Source: Streptomyces sp. A012304 | GTDB taxonomy: Bacteria > Actinomycetota > Actinomycetes > Streptomycetales > Streptomycetaceae | Length of the DNA: 35,280 nt | Direction: 5' to 3' | Assembly (NCBI RefSeq): GCF_026008495.1 | Contig: NZ_BQUN01000139.1 | Location: 1-35,280, forward strand | Shown here: positions 23,913 to 31,984 of the stretch, one piece after another | Numbering within the stretch: the stretch's first letter is position 1 | How the letters are laid out: every line of letters begins with the position of its first letter | Program-made: the position numbers and the translations under genes | Notes under the pieces: model-generated | What the model was told of the DNA's origin: nothing | What the model saw: the letters and a program-made list of their open reading frames with translations, nothing else | Databases searched by the model: none

Positions 23913-24941
23913 ATGACGGACACCACGCGCATTGCTCTGGTAGGGCTGGGAGCCACGGGCCTGGCGATCGGGCGGGCGCTGGCGGGCCGCAGGGACTGCA
24001 CGCTGGTCGGGGCGGCGGACATCTCCCCGGAGCGGGTCGGCCGCGATCTCGGAGAGTTGCTGGGCGGCACGCCGTCCGGGACCGCCGTCGTCGCGGACCC
24101 CGACGTACTGCCCTTGGCCGATGTCGCGATGGTTGCCACCACCTCGATGCTGGACGCTGTCGAGCCGGTGCTGTCGGCGCTGGTGCGGCGGGGGGTGAAC
24201 GTGGTGAGCATCTGCGAGGAACTCGGTCATCCGTTCCTCAGCCATCCCGAGGTCTCCGGCCGGCTCGACAAGCTCGCGGTGGAGCACGGGGTCTCGGTGC
24301 TCGGCACCGGCTGCAACCCGGGCATGATCATGGACACCCTGCCGCTGCTGCTGAGCAGCCTGACCCAGCGGGTGCGGCGGGTGCGGATCCGGCGCACCGC
24401 CGACATGTCGCGCTACGGCGCCATCCTGACGAAATTCGGTCTGGGCCTGACCGAGGAGCGCTTCGCAGCCGAGCAGGGCGCCGGCCGGGTGATCGGGCAT
24501 GTCGGCTTCGAGCAGTCGGTGGCGGCGCTGGCGGCCGGTCTCGGCCGGGACCTGGACGAGATCGTCGTCGATGCGCCCCGCCCCGCGCTGCTGGCCGCCG
24601 AGCCACGGAGCGGCGAGCACATCCGGATCGAGCCGGGGACGGTGGCCGCCGTGCTGCACGGCGCACGTGGGCTGAGCGGCGGTGAGACCGTCATCGAACT
24701 CGGCATCCACTTCGGGCTCTTCCAGCCCGGCGACCCCATGGAGGACGGCGACACCTGCGTCATCGAAGGCGACGAGCAGACCCTCGAGGTCAGGGTGCCC
24801 GGCGGATACGAGAGCTTCCTGTCCACCGTGGCCGTGGCGAGCAACGCCGTGGTCGCTGCCGTCGGGGCCGCGCCGGGCTTGCGGACCATGGCCGACCTTC
24901 CCGTCGCCGCCCTTGCCAGCAAGGGCGCCTGGCGCCGCTGA
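23913..24941 (+). CDS. 2,4-diaminopentanoate-dehydrogenase-like oxidoreductase
   Basis: 342 residues from ATG 23913 (AAAGGCGG four bases upstream); ATG 23895 overlaps the ALDH stop but has no ribosome site. Rossmann motif GLGATGLAIG at 11-20, then VSICEELGHPF and GTGCNPGMIMDTLPL, the signature of the dihydrodipicolinate-reductase-like group that includes ornithine-pathway 2,4-diaminopentanoate dehydrogenase and NAD(P)H-dependent amine dehydrogenases. Likely reaction: oxidative deamination of an amine or its reverse, reductive amination. It is the last gene of the tight run. It could remove an amino group from an intermediate or shape the amine substrate. Confidence 0.8.
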   Translation: MTDTTRIALVGLGATGLAIGRALAGRRDCTLVGAADISPERVGRDLGELLGGTPSGTAVVADPDVLPLADVAMVATTSMLDAVEPVLSALVRRGVNVVSICEELGHPFLSHPEVSGRLDKLAVEHGVSVLGTGCNPGMIMDTLPLLLSSLTQRVRRVRIRRTADMSRYGAILTKFGLGLTEERFAAEQGAGRVIGHVGFEQSVAALAAGLGRDLDEIVVDAPRPALLAAEPRSGEHIRIEPGTVAAVLHGARGLSGGETVIELGIHFGLFQPGDPMEDGDTCVIEGDEQTLEVRVPGGYESFLSTVAVASNAVVAAVGAAPGLRTMADLPVAALASKGAWRR

Positions 24942-25022
24942 GAAGCCGATCTTTCGATCTGTGGTCACTCCCGGACGGGACCGGGATCCGCCGCACCGTG
25001 AATACGAGAGGAGGTTCACCCG

Positions 25023-26600
25023 ATGCCCGGTGACCTGTCGTTCGAACCGCTCACACCCGTTTCCTACCTGGACCGTGCGGCCGCCGCACACGGCGACCGA
25101 CTCGCGGTGGTGGACGGCGACCAGCGGTGGACGTACGCGCAACTGCACGACCGGTGCCGCCGCCTGGCCGGAGCGCTCACCCCGCTGGCCGGCGGGCGCC
25201 CGGTGGCCGTGCTGGCGCCGAACACCCATGTCCTGCTGGAGGCCCACTTCGGCGTGCCCTGGGCCGGGGCGCCGCTCGTCGCGGTGAACACCCGGCTGTC
25301 CGCCCGGGAGATCGCGTACATCCTGGAGCACTCCGAGGCGGCGGTGCTGATCCACGACCCGGCCTTCGACGACCTCGTCGACGCCGCCCTCGCGCTACTC
25401 ACCGCGCCGCCGGTACGAATCAGAGCGGGCGAGGGCGACAACGGAACGTACGAGTCGCTGCTCGCCGACGCCGTCCCGCACGCGATCACCCCGCAGGACG
25501 AGCGGGCCCTGCTGGCGGTCAACTACACCTCCGGCACGACCGGCAGGCCCAAGGGCGTCATGTACCACCATCGCGGCGCCTACCTGCAGGCGCTGGCCAT
25601 GGTGGGTCACACAGGGCTGTCGCCAACGGCCGTGCACTTGTGGACACTTCCGATGTTCCACTGCAACGGCTGGTGCTTCCCCTGGGCGGTGACCGCCGCG
25701 GCGGCCACCCACCTGTGCCTGCCGAAGGTCGACCCGGCCGAGATCTGGCGGCTCATCCGCGACGAGGGCGTCACCCATCTCAACGGGGCCCCGACCGTGC
25801 TGTCGATGATCGCGTACGCACCGGAGGCAGCCCCCGTCACCCCGGCCGTGCGGATAGCCACCGGCGGGGCCCCGCCCAGTCCGGCGATCCTGCGGCGGAT
25901 GGCGGAGCTGGGCTTCGACGTCACCCACTTGTACGGGCTCACGGAGACGTTTGGTCCGGCGATGATCTGCGACTGGCGTCCCGAGTGGAACGGGCTCGAC
26001 ACCCACCAGCAGGCCCGGCTGAAGGCCCGGCAGGGCGTGGGGAACATGATCTCCTACGCGGTCCGCGTCGTCGCGGCGAACGGCGCCGACGTCCCGCGCG
26101 ACGGCGCGTCGGTGGGAGAGATCGCGCTGCGCGGCAACAACGTCATGCTCGGCTACTTCAAGGACCCGGCCGCAACCGAAAAGGCCTCCCCCGACGGCTG
26201 GTTCCGCACCGGCGACCTCGGCGTGATCCACCCCGACGGATACATCGAGCTGCGGGACCGCAGCAAGGACGTCATCATCTCCGGCGGCGAGAACATCGCC
26301 AGCGTCGAGGTGGAACAGGCCCTCTGTGAGCATCCGGCCGTCCTGGAGGCCGCGGTGATCGCTGTCCCGGACGAACGCTGGGGCGAGGTCCCCGCCGCCT
26401 ACGTCACCCTGCACGCCGGCAAGGCGGCCACGCAGGCCGAACTCATCGAGCACGTCAAGAACCGGCTCGCCCGTTTCAAGGCGCCGAAGTACGTCGTGTT
26501 CGGCACGCTCCCCAAGACGTCAACCGGCAAGATCCAGAAGTTCGTCCTGCGGGACCGAGCCTGGGCCACTGCCGGACAGTCGGTCAACGGGGCCGGCTGA
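25023..26600 (+). CDS. Acyl-CoA ligase (AMP-binding)
   Basis: 525 residues. A strong AGGAGG ribosome site precedes ATG 25023. Adenylation motifs: YTSGTTGRPKGVMYHH (P-loop, about residue 168), TEFG-like TETFGP, GWFRTGDLG, RSKDVIISGGENIAS, and the C-terminal lysine in KTSTGKIQKF. The HPTMFHCNGWCFPW-type stretch (LPMFHCNGWCFPW) is typical of medium-chain fatty-acyl-CoA synthetases. It activates a carboxylic acid with ATP and CoA. It starts 81 bases after the previous gene and leads a second block with an SDR and a CoA-transferase. Confidence 0.92.
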   Translation: MPGDLSFEPLTPVSYLDRAAAAHGDRLAVVDGDQRWTYAQLHDRCRRLAGALTPLAGGRPVAVLAPNTHVLLEAHFGVPWAGAPLVAVNTRLSAREIAYILEHSEAAVLIHDPAFDDLVDAALALLTAPPVRIRAGEGDNGTYESLLADAVPHAITPQDERALLAVNYTSGTTGRPKGVMYHHRGAYLQALAMVGHTGLSPTAVHLWTLPMFHCNGWCFPWAVTAAAATHLCLPKVDPAEIWRLIRDEGVTHLNGAPTVLSMIAYAPEAAPVTPAVRIATGGAPPSPAILRRMAELGFDVTHLYGLTETFGPAMICDWRPEWNGLDTHQQARLKARQGVGNMISYAVRVVAANGADVPRDGASVGEIALRGNNVMLGYFKDPAATEKASPDGWFRTGDLGVIHPDGYIELRDRSKDVIISGGENIASVEVEQALCEHPAVLEAAVIAVPDERWGEVPAAYVTLHAGKAATQAELIEHVKNRLARFKAPKYVVFGTLPKTSTGKIQKFVLRDRAWATAGQSVNGAG

Positions 26601-26649
26601 ACGGTGCGGACTCCTCGTCCGACGGGATTCCGACCGCAGCGCATCAGCT

Positions 26650-27407
26650 ATGGAGGCCAGAACTTTACTGAAAGACCGACGTGCGCTTGTCACCGGCGCG
26701 GGAAGCGGTATCGGTGCCGCCGTCGCCCGAGCGTTGGCAGGTGCCGACGCGAAGGTGACCGTCGCCGATGTGGACTCGCGGTCGGCTGCCGGTATCGCCG
26801 AGGAGATCGGCGGAGAGCCGTGGGTCCTGGACCTCACCGACACGGGAGCGCTCGACAGCCTCTCCCTGGACTACGACATCCTCGTCAACAACGCCGGGTT
26901 CCAGCACGTCTCCCCGATCGAGGACTTCCCGCCCGAGACGTTCCGGCGGATGCTCACGCTGATGCTGGAGGCGCCCTTCCTGCTGACGCGGGCGGCTTGC
27001 CGTACATGTACGAGTCAAGTTTCGGACGGATCGTCAACATCACCTCCATGCACGGTCTCCGGGCCTCACCGTTCAAGTCGGCGTACGTCGCTGCCAAGCA
27101 CGGGCTGGAGGGTCTGTCCAAGGTGATCGCCCTCGAGGGCGGCGGTCGCGGCGTGACGAGCACCTGTGTGAGCCCGGGCTACGTGCGGACTCCTCTCGTC
27201 GACAAGCAGATCGCCGACCAGGCGCAGGCGCACCACGGCATCAGCGAGAACGAGGCCGTGGAGAGCATCTTCCTCGGAGAGAGTGCCGTGAAACGGCTCG
27301 CCGAGCCGACAGAGGTCGCCGACCTGATCCTCTGGCTCTGCGGTGAGAAAGCCGGAATGGCCAACGGCAGCAGCTTCACCCTCGACGGCGGCTGGAGCGC
27401 GAGATGA
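26650..27407 (+). pseudogene. 3-hydroxybutyrate-dehydrogenase-like SDR, frameshifted
   Basis: From ATG 26650: LKDRRALVTGAGSGIGAAVA (NAD motif), ILVNNAGFQHVSPIEDFP, EAPFLLTRAA. Near 26997 the frame shifts by one missing base; the other frame continues LPYMYESSFGRIVNITSMHG, SAYVAAKHGLEG (Tyr-Lys), SPGYVRTPLVDKQI, and ends FTLDGGWSAR. The pattern HVSPIEDFP and the C-terminal part match bacterial D-3-hydroxybutyrate dehydrogenases, which interconvert 3-hydroxybutyrate and acetoacetate. A single-base event, so a sequencing error is possible. No clear ribosome site. It sits between the ligase and the CoA-transferase, which suits acetoacetate chemistry. Confidence 0.85.
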
Positions 27408-27455
27408 GTCAGCCCTTGAAAGGCGGGATCACGAAGGCGAGAGGAAGACGTAGAT

Positions 27456-28253
27456 ATGGACAAGACGATCGGTTCCGCAGCTGAGGCGGTGGCCGACATA
27501 CGGTCAGGTTCCTCGGTGGCGGTCGGCGGGTTCGGGCTGTGCGGCATACCGCGGGTACTGATCGACGCATTGTTCGCGGTCGGCGCGACCGATCTCTAAA
27601 CGGTGTCCAACAACTGTGGCGTTGACGGGGCTGGACTGGGCGTCCTGCTCCGAGCGGGCAGGATCCGCCGCACCGTGTCGTCCTATGTCGGCGAGAACAA
27701 GGAGTTCGCACGTCAGTATCTGGCCGGTGAGCTGGAGGTCGAGCTGACACCGCAGGGCACGTTGGCCGAGCGGCTACGAGCGGGAGGTTCAGGGATTCCG
27801 GCGGTCTACACCCCGGCGGGAGTAGGCACTCTGGTCGCTGATGGCGGTCTCCCGTGGCGCTACAACGCCGACGGCTCGGTGGCGGTGGCGTCGCCGGCGA
27901 AGGAGACTCGGGGGTTCCGCGGCCAGGAGTACGTGCTGGAAGAGGGGATCGTCACCGATTTCGCACTGGTACGTGCGGCCAAGGGTGATCGGCACGGCAA
28001 CCTGGTCTTCGACGCCTCGGCCAGGAACTTCAACCCGCTGTGCGCCATGGCCGGCCGGATCACGATCGCTGAGGTCGAGGAGTTGGTCGAGCCGGGCGAA
28101 CTCGATCCGGAGCAGGTGCACACACCCGGCGTGTTCGTACAGCGCGTCGTCGAGGTCGGCACAGCAGGCAAGGGAATAGAAAAGCGCACCGTCCGGGAGC
28201 GAGCCGCCGCCTCCCCCGTATCCGGCCCCGGTCACCAGCCGATGGAAGGTTGA
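27456..28253 (+). pseudogene. scoA: 3-oxoacid CoA-transferase subunit A, in-frame stop
   Basis: ATG 27456 follows GAGAGGAAG. The first 47 codons (IRSGSSVAVGGFGLCGIPRV) run into a TAA at 27597-27599, and the same frame then continues as VSNNCGVDGAGLGVLL, TPQGTLAERLRAGGSGIPAVY, TPAGVGT, and so on to the normal end. TAA stands where subunit A usually has Glu (DLETVSNNCG), so one G-to-T change explains it. A GTG follows six bases after the TAA, but the product would lack the N-terminal CoA-binding glycine loop. The enzyme moves CoA from succinyl-CoA to acetoacetate or similar acids. Confidence 0.85.
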
Positions 28254-28259
28254 ACTGCA

Positions 28260-28892
28260 GTGGCGTTGTCGCGAGTTGAACTGGCGGCGCGAGTCGCGCA
28301 CGAATTGGCCGACGGGCAGTACGTGAATCTGGGCATCGGTCTGCCGACTCTCGTCCCCAACTACGTGCGGAACGGGGTGCACCTGGTGCTGCAGTCCGAG
28401 AACGGCATCCTGGGCGTGGGCCCTTATCCATATGAGGACGAGGTGGATGAGGACCTGATCAATGCCGGCAAGGAAACGGTGACTGTCCTGCCGGGAGCGT
28501 CCTTCTTCGACTCGGCCTCCTCCTTCGGCATGATCCGCGGGGGCCACATCGATGTCGCGGTCCTGGGCGCGATGCAGGTGGCCGCCAACGGGGATCTGGC
28601 GAACTGGACCATCCCCGGAAAGATGATCAAGGGCATGGGCGGTGCCATGGACCTGGTCCACGGGGCGAAGAGGGTCATCGTGATGATGGAGCACACAGCG
28701 AAGGACGGCAGCCCCAAGATTGTTCCCGAGTGCACCCTGCCGCTGACCGGCAAGGGCTGCGTGCAGCAGATCATCACGGACCTCGCCGTCATCGACGTCA
28801 CTGATGAGGGCCTTGTGCTCCGTGAGACGGCACCCGGGGTCAGCGCCGACGAGGTCCGCAAAGCCACCGGCGCCAACCTGCTCAGCGCGTAG
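28260..28892 (+). CDS. scoB: 3-oxoacid CoA-transferase subunit B
   Basis: 210 residues from GTG 28260, six bases after subunit A, with GGAAGG upstream. ADGQYVNLGIGLPTLVPNYV and LQSENGILGVGP carry the conserved SENG motif with the catalytic Glu that forms the CoA thioester. GGHIDVAVLGAMQVAANGDL and GAMDLVHGAKRVIVMMEH are typical of the SCOT/PcaJ family. The reading frame is intact, but the partner subunit A is interrupted, so activity is doubtful unless the stop is read through. It could also serve beta-ketoadipate-type acids. Confidence 0.9.
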   Translation: MALSRVELAARVAHELADGQYVNLGIGLPTLVPNYVRNGVHLVLQSENGILGVGPYPYEDEVDEDLINAGKETVTVLPGASFFDSASSFGMIRGGHIDVAVLGAMQVAANGDLANWTIPGKMIKGMGGAMDLVHGAKRVIVMMEHTAKDGSPKIVPECTLPLTGKGCVQQIITDLAVIDVTDEGLVLRETAPGVSADEVRKATGANLLSA

Positions 28893-29022
28893 CCGGGACA
28901 CGTCCTGCGCAATGATCCCCGACCAGACAGCACCACAGGTGCGGCGAGGCCGCGTGGTCGTCAACGAGCCGGATTCGAGTCGCTCCGGCCACCTGCGGGG
29001 CCCTGTACTGGTCCGGCCGCCG

Positions 29023-29165
29023 TCAGGCCTCCCGGACGAGGTGGATCAGGGCGCTCGCGTTGTAGTCCGGGGCCAGCGGCAGCGGGAAGCCGTGGGTGAG
29101 CAGCACGGCGCCGTGGTGGAGGAGGCCGGTGGCGAGGTCGCGACAGCGGGCGCCCGGGCGAGGGC
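29023..29165 (-). pseudogene. Unrecognised C-terminal fragment
   Basis: A minus-strand frame ending at 29023 reads DLATGLLHHGAVLLTHGFPL and APDYNASALIHLVREA before its stop, a protein-like tail. Upstream it is out of frame with the TetR remnant. I do not recognise the family. It could be the end of a lost neighbour or a C-terminal extension displaced by an indel near 29170. Confidence 0.3.
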
Positions 29166-29192
29166 GCGCAGCGGCAGGGCGGGGTCGGCGTG

Positions 29193-29846
29193 GCCGTAGC
29201 GGCGGGCGCGGCGGGTGACGAGGACGGCGGCCTCGGCCGCGTACGTGTAGGCGATCTGTTCGGCACTGTGCGGTCCGTCTGCGCGGAACCACGCCGCGAC
29301 GCCGATGCCCATGTCGAGGATCGCGTACGAGGCGAGCCGTGGCTACGCAACGGTGAACTCACCCTCGGCGTAGCCCGGTTCGATGACGGCGCGCAGTCCC
29401 CGCTCGTTGGTCCGGCGAAGTCGCAGCACCTGGTCGCGGTGGGGCTGCTTCAGGTTCCCCATCTCGTGGTTGCCGACGAACGCCTGCTCACGGTGTGCCG
29501 CGTGGTAGCGCACATGCGCATCGACCATCTGCCGCAGTTGCCGGATCACGTCGCCGCCGGCGTCCAGTGCCGCGTGCCGGTCGGCGATCAGCGCCCTCAT
29601 CGTCTCGATCATGATCTCGCCGAGCAGGGCCTGCTTCGAGCTCACGTGGCGGTACGGACTCGGGCCGCGGATGCCGAACGCGGCGCCGACGTCGGACATC
29701 GTCGTCGCGCGGTAGCCGCGTTCGGCGAACAGGCTCAGCGCCGCCGCGGAGATCGCCTGCGCGTCGACGGTCTGCCGCCTCGGCGGCACCTCCGCATCCC
29801 GTCCCGCCCAGTGCGACTCATCTTCGCCATGGAGCGCCTCAATCAT
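29193..29846 (-). pseudogene. TetR family regulator with internal stop
   Basis: Read from ATG 29846: the helix-turn-helix (SAAALSLFAERGYRATTMSD, SPYRHVSSKQALL) and much of the ligand domain align residue for residue with the TetR at 13441. At 29343-29345 a TAG replaces the Ser of the paralogue (FSVASARLASYAILD versus FTVA-stop-PRLASYAILD); the same frame then continues MGIGVAAWFRADG. One C-to-A change (TCG to TAG) would do this. The 167-residue product lacks the last dimerisation helices. No good ribosome site is visible at 29846, so the true start may be internal. It is divergent from the SDR at 29973. Confidence 0.8.
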
Positions 29847-29941
29847 GCGGCCGGGGATACATGCTACTGATTGTTAGCCAGCTCACCGTGGCGTATCACG
29901 CATGCCTATTGACAGTTCTCTGGTCAAACGATCAAACTCCA

Positions 29942-29959
29942 AGCTAATGACCATTAGCT
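29942..29959. promoter_or_regulatory. TetR-type operator palindrome
   Basis: AGCTAATG-AC-CATTAGCT is a perfect 8-bp inverted repeat immediately upstream of the SDR ribosome site and between it and the divergent TetR gene. Its core GCTAATGANNNTTAGC matches the 13299-13322 palindrome. TTGACA at 29909-29914 and TAATGA inside the palindrome may be promoter elements. The pairing with paralogous regulators strongly suggests an operator. Confidence 0.7.
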
Positions 29960-29972
29960 CATGAGGAGTGGC

Positions 29973-30713
29973 ATGACAGCCCGGCGTACCGCGCTCGTCA
30001 CCGGCGCATCTCGTGGAATCGGCAGGGCCATCGCGGAGCGACTCGCGGCAGAAGGGTTCGACCTCACTCTGTCCGCTCGTACGGACGGGCCGCTCAAGGA
30101 CGCCGCCGACGAACTGCGCGCCCACGGGCAGCGCGTGGAGACCGCGCCTGCGGACATGGCGGACCCGGCGGAGGTCGAGGCCCTCGCCGACGCACATCTC
30201 GAACTTCACGGAGGCCTCGACGTCCTGGTGCTGGCCGCGGGCATGGGCGCGGGTGGCGAACTGTCGACGTATCCGCTGAACAGGTTCGACACGATGATGT
30301 CGGTGAACGTCAGGAGCGCGTTGCTGCTCACCCAGCGACTCCTGCCGGCGCTCCGTACGGCCGGATCGGCGCCGTCGGGACCAGGCGCGAAGATCATCGC
30401 CATCGCGTCGATCACCGGAGTCGTGAGTGAGCCGGGTCTGGCCGCCTATGGCGCCAGCAAGGCGGCCCTGATCTCCCTGTGCGAGTCGATCACAGTCGCC
30501 GAGGGCGGGCGGGGAGTGAGCGCGACGGCGCTGTCCCCCGGGTACGTCGACACCGACATGGCGGCCTGGGTGCACGACCGGGTCGACCCCTCCTCGATGA
30601 TCCGGGCCTCGGACATCGCGGAACTCACAGTGGCACTGTGCCGGCTGTCGCGGCATGCCGCAGTGCCCAACATCGTAGTCACCAGGCCCGGAGAGACACT
30701 GTGGCGCGCATGA
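29973..30713 (+). CDS. Short-chain dehydrogenase/reductase
   Basis: 246 residues from ATG 29973, chosen because GAGGAG lies four bases before it; ATG 29961 overlaps that site. Classical SDR: TGASRGIG at 10-17, VLAAGMGAGG, IASITGVVSEPG with Ser, YGASKAAL with Tyr and Lys, SPGYVDTDMA. NAD(P)-dependent oxidation or reduction of a hydroxy- or ketoacyl compound. It is first in an operon with an acyl-CoA dehydrogenase and a phosphotransferase, under the palindrome at 29942-29959. Its broken regulator suggests it may be expressed constitutively. Confidence 0.9.
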   Translation: MTARRTALVTGASRGIGRAIAERLAAEGFDLTLSARTDGPLKDAADELRAHGQRVETAPADMADPAEVEALADAHLELHGGLDVLVLAAGMGAGGELSTYPLNRFDTMMSVNVRSALLLTQRLLPALRTAGSAPSGPGAKIIAIASITGVVSEPGLAAYGASKAALISLCESITVAEGGRGVSATALSPGYVDTDMAAWVHDRVDPSSMIRASDIAELTVALCRLSRHAAVPNIVVTRPGETLWRA

Positions 30714-30787
30714 CCACCGCCGGCGGAAACAGGGCCGGACGCGGCGGCCCGGGCAACGATCTGACGAGCCGGACGGAGTCACCGTAA

Positions 30788-31984
30788 ATGTCCTTCGATT
30801 TCTCTCTCACACCCCGAGTCGTGGAGTGGCGCGACCGGATCGCCGAGTTCGTGGCGGACGTGGTCGTCCCGCGTGAACAGGAGGCGTTCACGAACGGTGT
30901 GGACGACGCTCTGCGCCGGGATCTCCAGCAGGCGGCCAGGGCGGCCGGGCTCTGGGCGCCCCAGGCACCCGCGGACCTGGGCGGGGGCGGCTTCCGCTTC
31001 GACGAGGCGGCGGTCCTCCTGGAGGAGGCCGGCACCAGCCTGCTCGGCCCGCTCGCCCTCAACTGCGCGGCCCCTGACGAGGGCAACATCCACCTGCTGA
31101 ACGTGGTGGCCACGCCGGCGCAGCGCGACAAGTACCTCGTTCCGTTGGTCAACGGCGACATTCGCTCCTGCTTCGCGATGACCGAGCCGCCGCCCGGCGC
31201 GGGCTCCGACCCGTCGGCCGTACGCACCCTGGCGACCAAGGTCGCCGACGGCTGGAGGATCTCGGGCGAGAAGCACCTGATCACCGGGGCCGAGGGGGCC
31301 GCGTTCACGATCGTCATGGCACGAGACGGCGGGAGTGACGGGGCCACCATGCTGCTGGTCGACACCGGCACGCCCGGCTTCACGGTGACGGAGCACGCCC
31401 GAACCATCGACTCGACCATGGTCGGCGGTCACTGCCGCGTGCTTTTCGAGGACGTCTTCGTTCCCGACGACGCCGTACTCGGCGAGCCCGGCAGGGGCTT
31501 CCAGTACATACAGGTCCGGCTCGCGCCCGCGCGCCTGACCCACTGCATGCGATGGCTGGGCGCCGCCCGCCGCGCACACGAGATCGCCCTGGGCCGGGCG
31601 GTCGACCGTGAGCTCTTCGGGCAGCGGCTGACCGACCTCGGGATGGCGCAGCAGATGATCGCCGACAACGAGATCGACCTGGTCGCGGCGCGGGCGTTGC
31701 TGTGGCAGGCCTGCTGGGAGGTCGCCCAGGGCGGCAGGGGCACGGAGTCGTCCTCGCGCGCGAAGGTGTTCATCAGCGAGGCCGTCGGGCGTATCGTCGA
31801 CCGGTCGGTGCAGTTGGCCGGGGGCCTGGGCACCAGCGAGGACCTGGTCATCGGCCGTATCTACGCCGACATCCGGGCGTTCCGTATCTACGACGGAGCC
31901 TCGGAGGCGCACCGGATGTCGATCGCGAAGCGGGCCGCGCGCCGGGCCGGTACCGCCGGACAGGGAAGCGGGGTCCGGTCGTGA
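30788..31984 (+). CDS. Acyl-CoA dehydrogenase
   Basis: 398 residues. FAD enzyme introducing an alpha-beta double bond into an acyl-CoA. N-terminal helices, then LLGPLALNCAAPDEGNIHLL, CFAMTEPPPGAGSDPSAVRT, LITGAEGAAFTIVMA, FQYIQVRLAPARLTHCMRW, VQLAGGLGTSEDLVIGRIYA, FRIYDGASEAHRMSIAKRAA. The IYDGxxExH end is that of the ACAD10/11-like group, which works with phosphotransferase partners. It is the intact paralogue of the remnant at 12637-13288. It overlaps the next gene by GTGA, so both are co-translated. Confidence 0.92.
   Translation: MSFDFSLTPRVVEWRDRIAEFVADVVVPREQEAFTNGVDDALRRDLQQAARAAGLWAPQAPADLGGGGFRFDEAAVLLEEAGTSLLGPLALNCAAPDEGNIHLLNVVATPAQRDKYLVPLVNGDIRSCFAMTEPPPGAGSDPSAVRTLATKVADGWRISGEKHLITGAEGAAFTIVMARDGGSDGATMLLVDTGTPGFTVTEHARTIDSTMVGGHCRVLFEDVFVPDDAVLGEPGRGFQYIQVRLAPARLTHCMRWLGAARRAHEIALGRAVDRELFGQRLTDLGMAQQMIADNEIDLVAARALLWQACWEVAQGGRGTESSSRAKVFISEAVGRIVDRSVQLAGGLGTSEDLVIGRIYADIRAFRIYDGASEAHRMSIAKRAARRAGTAGQGSGVRS

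Noticed and set aside
24969..24986. TCCCGG...CCGGGA hairpin as a terminator between the operon and the acyl-CoA ligase
   Set aside because: Only a 6-bp stem without T run and very near the next ribosome site; not enough to claim a transcript end.
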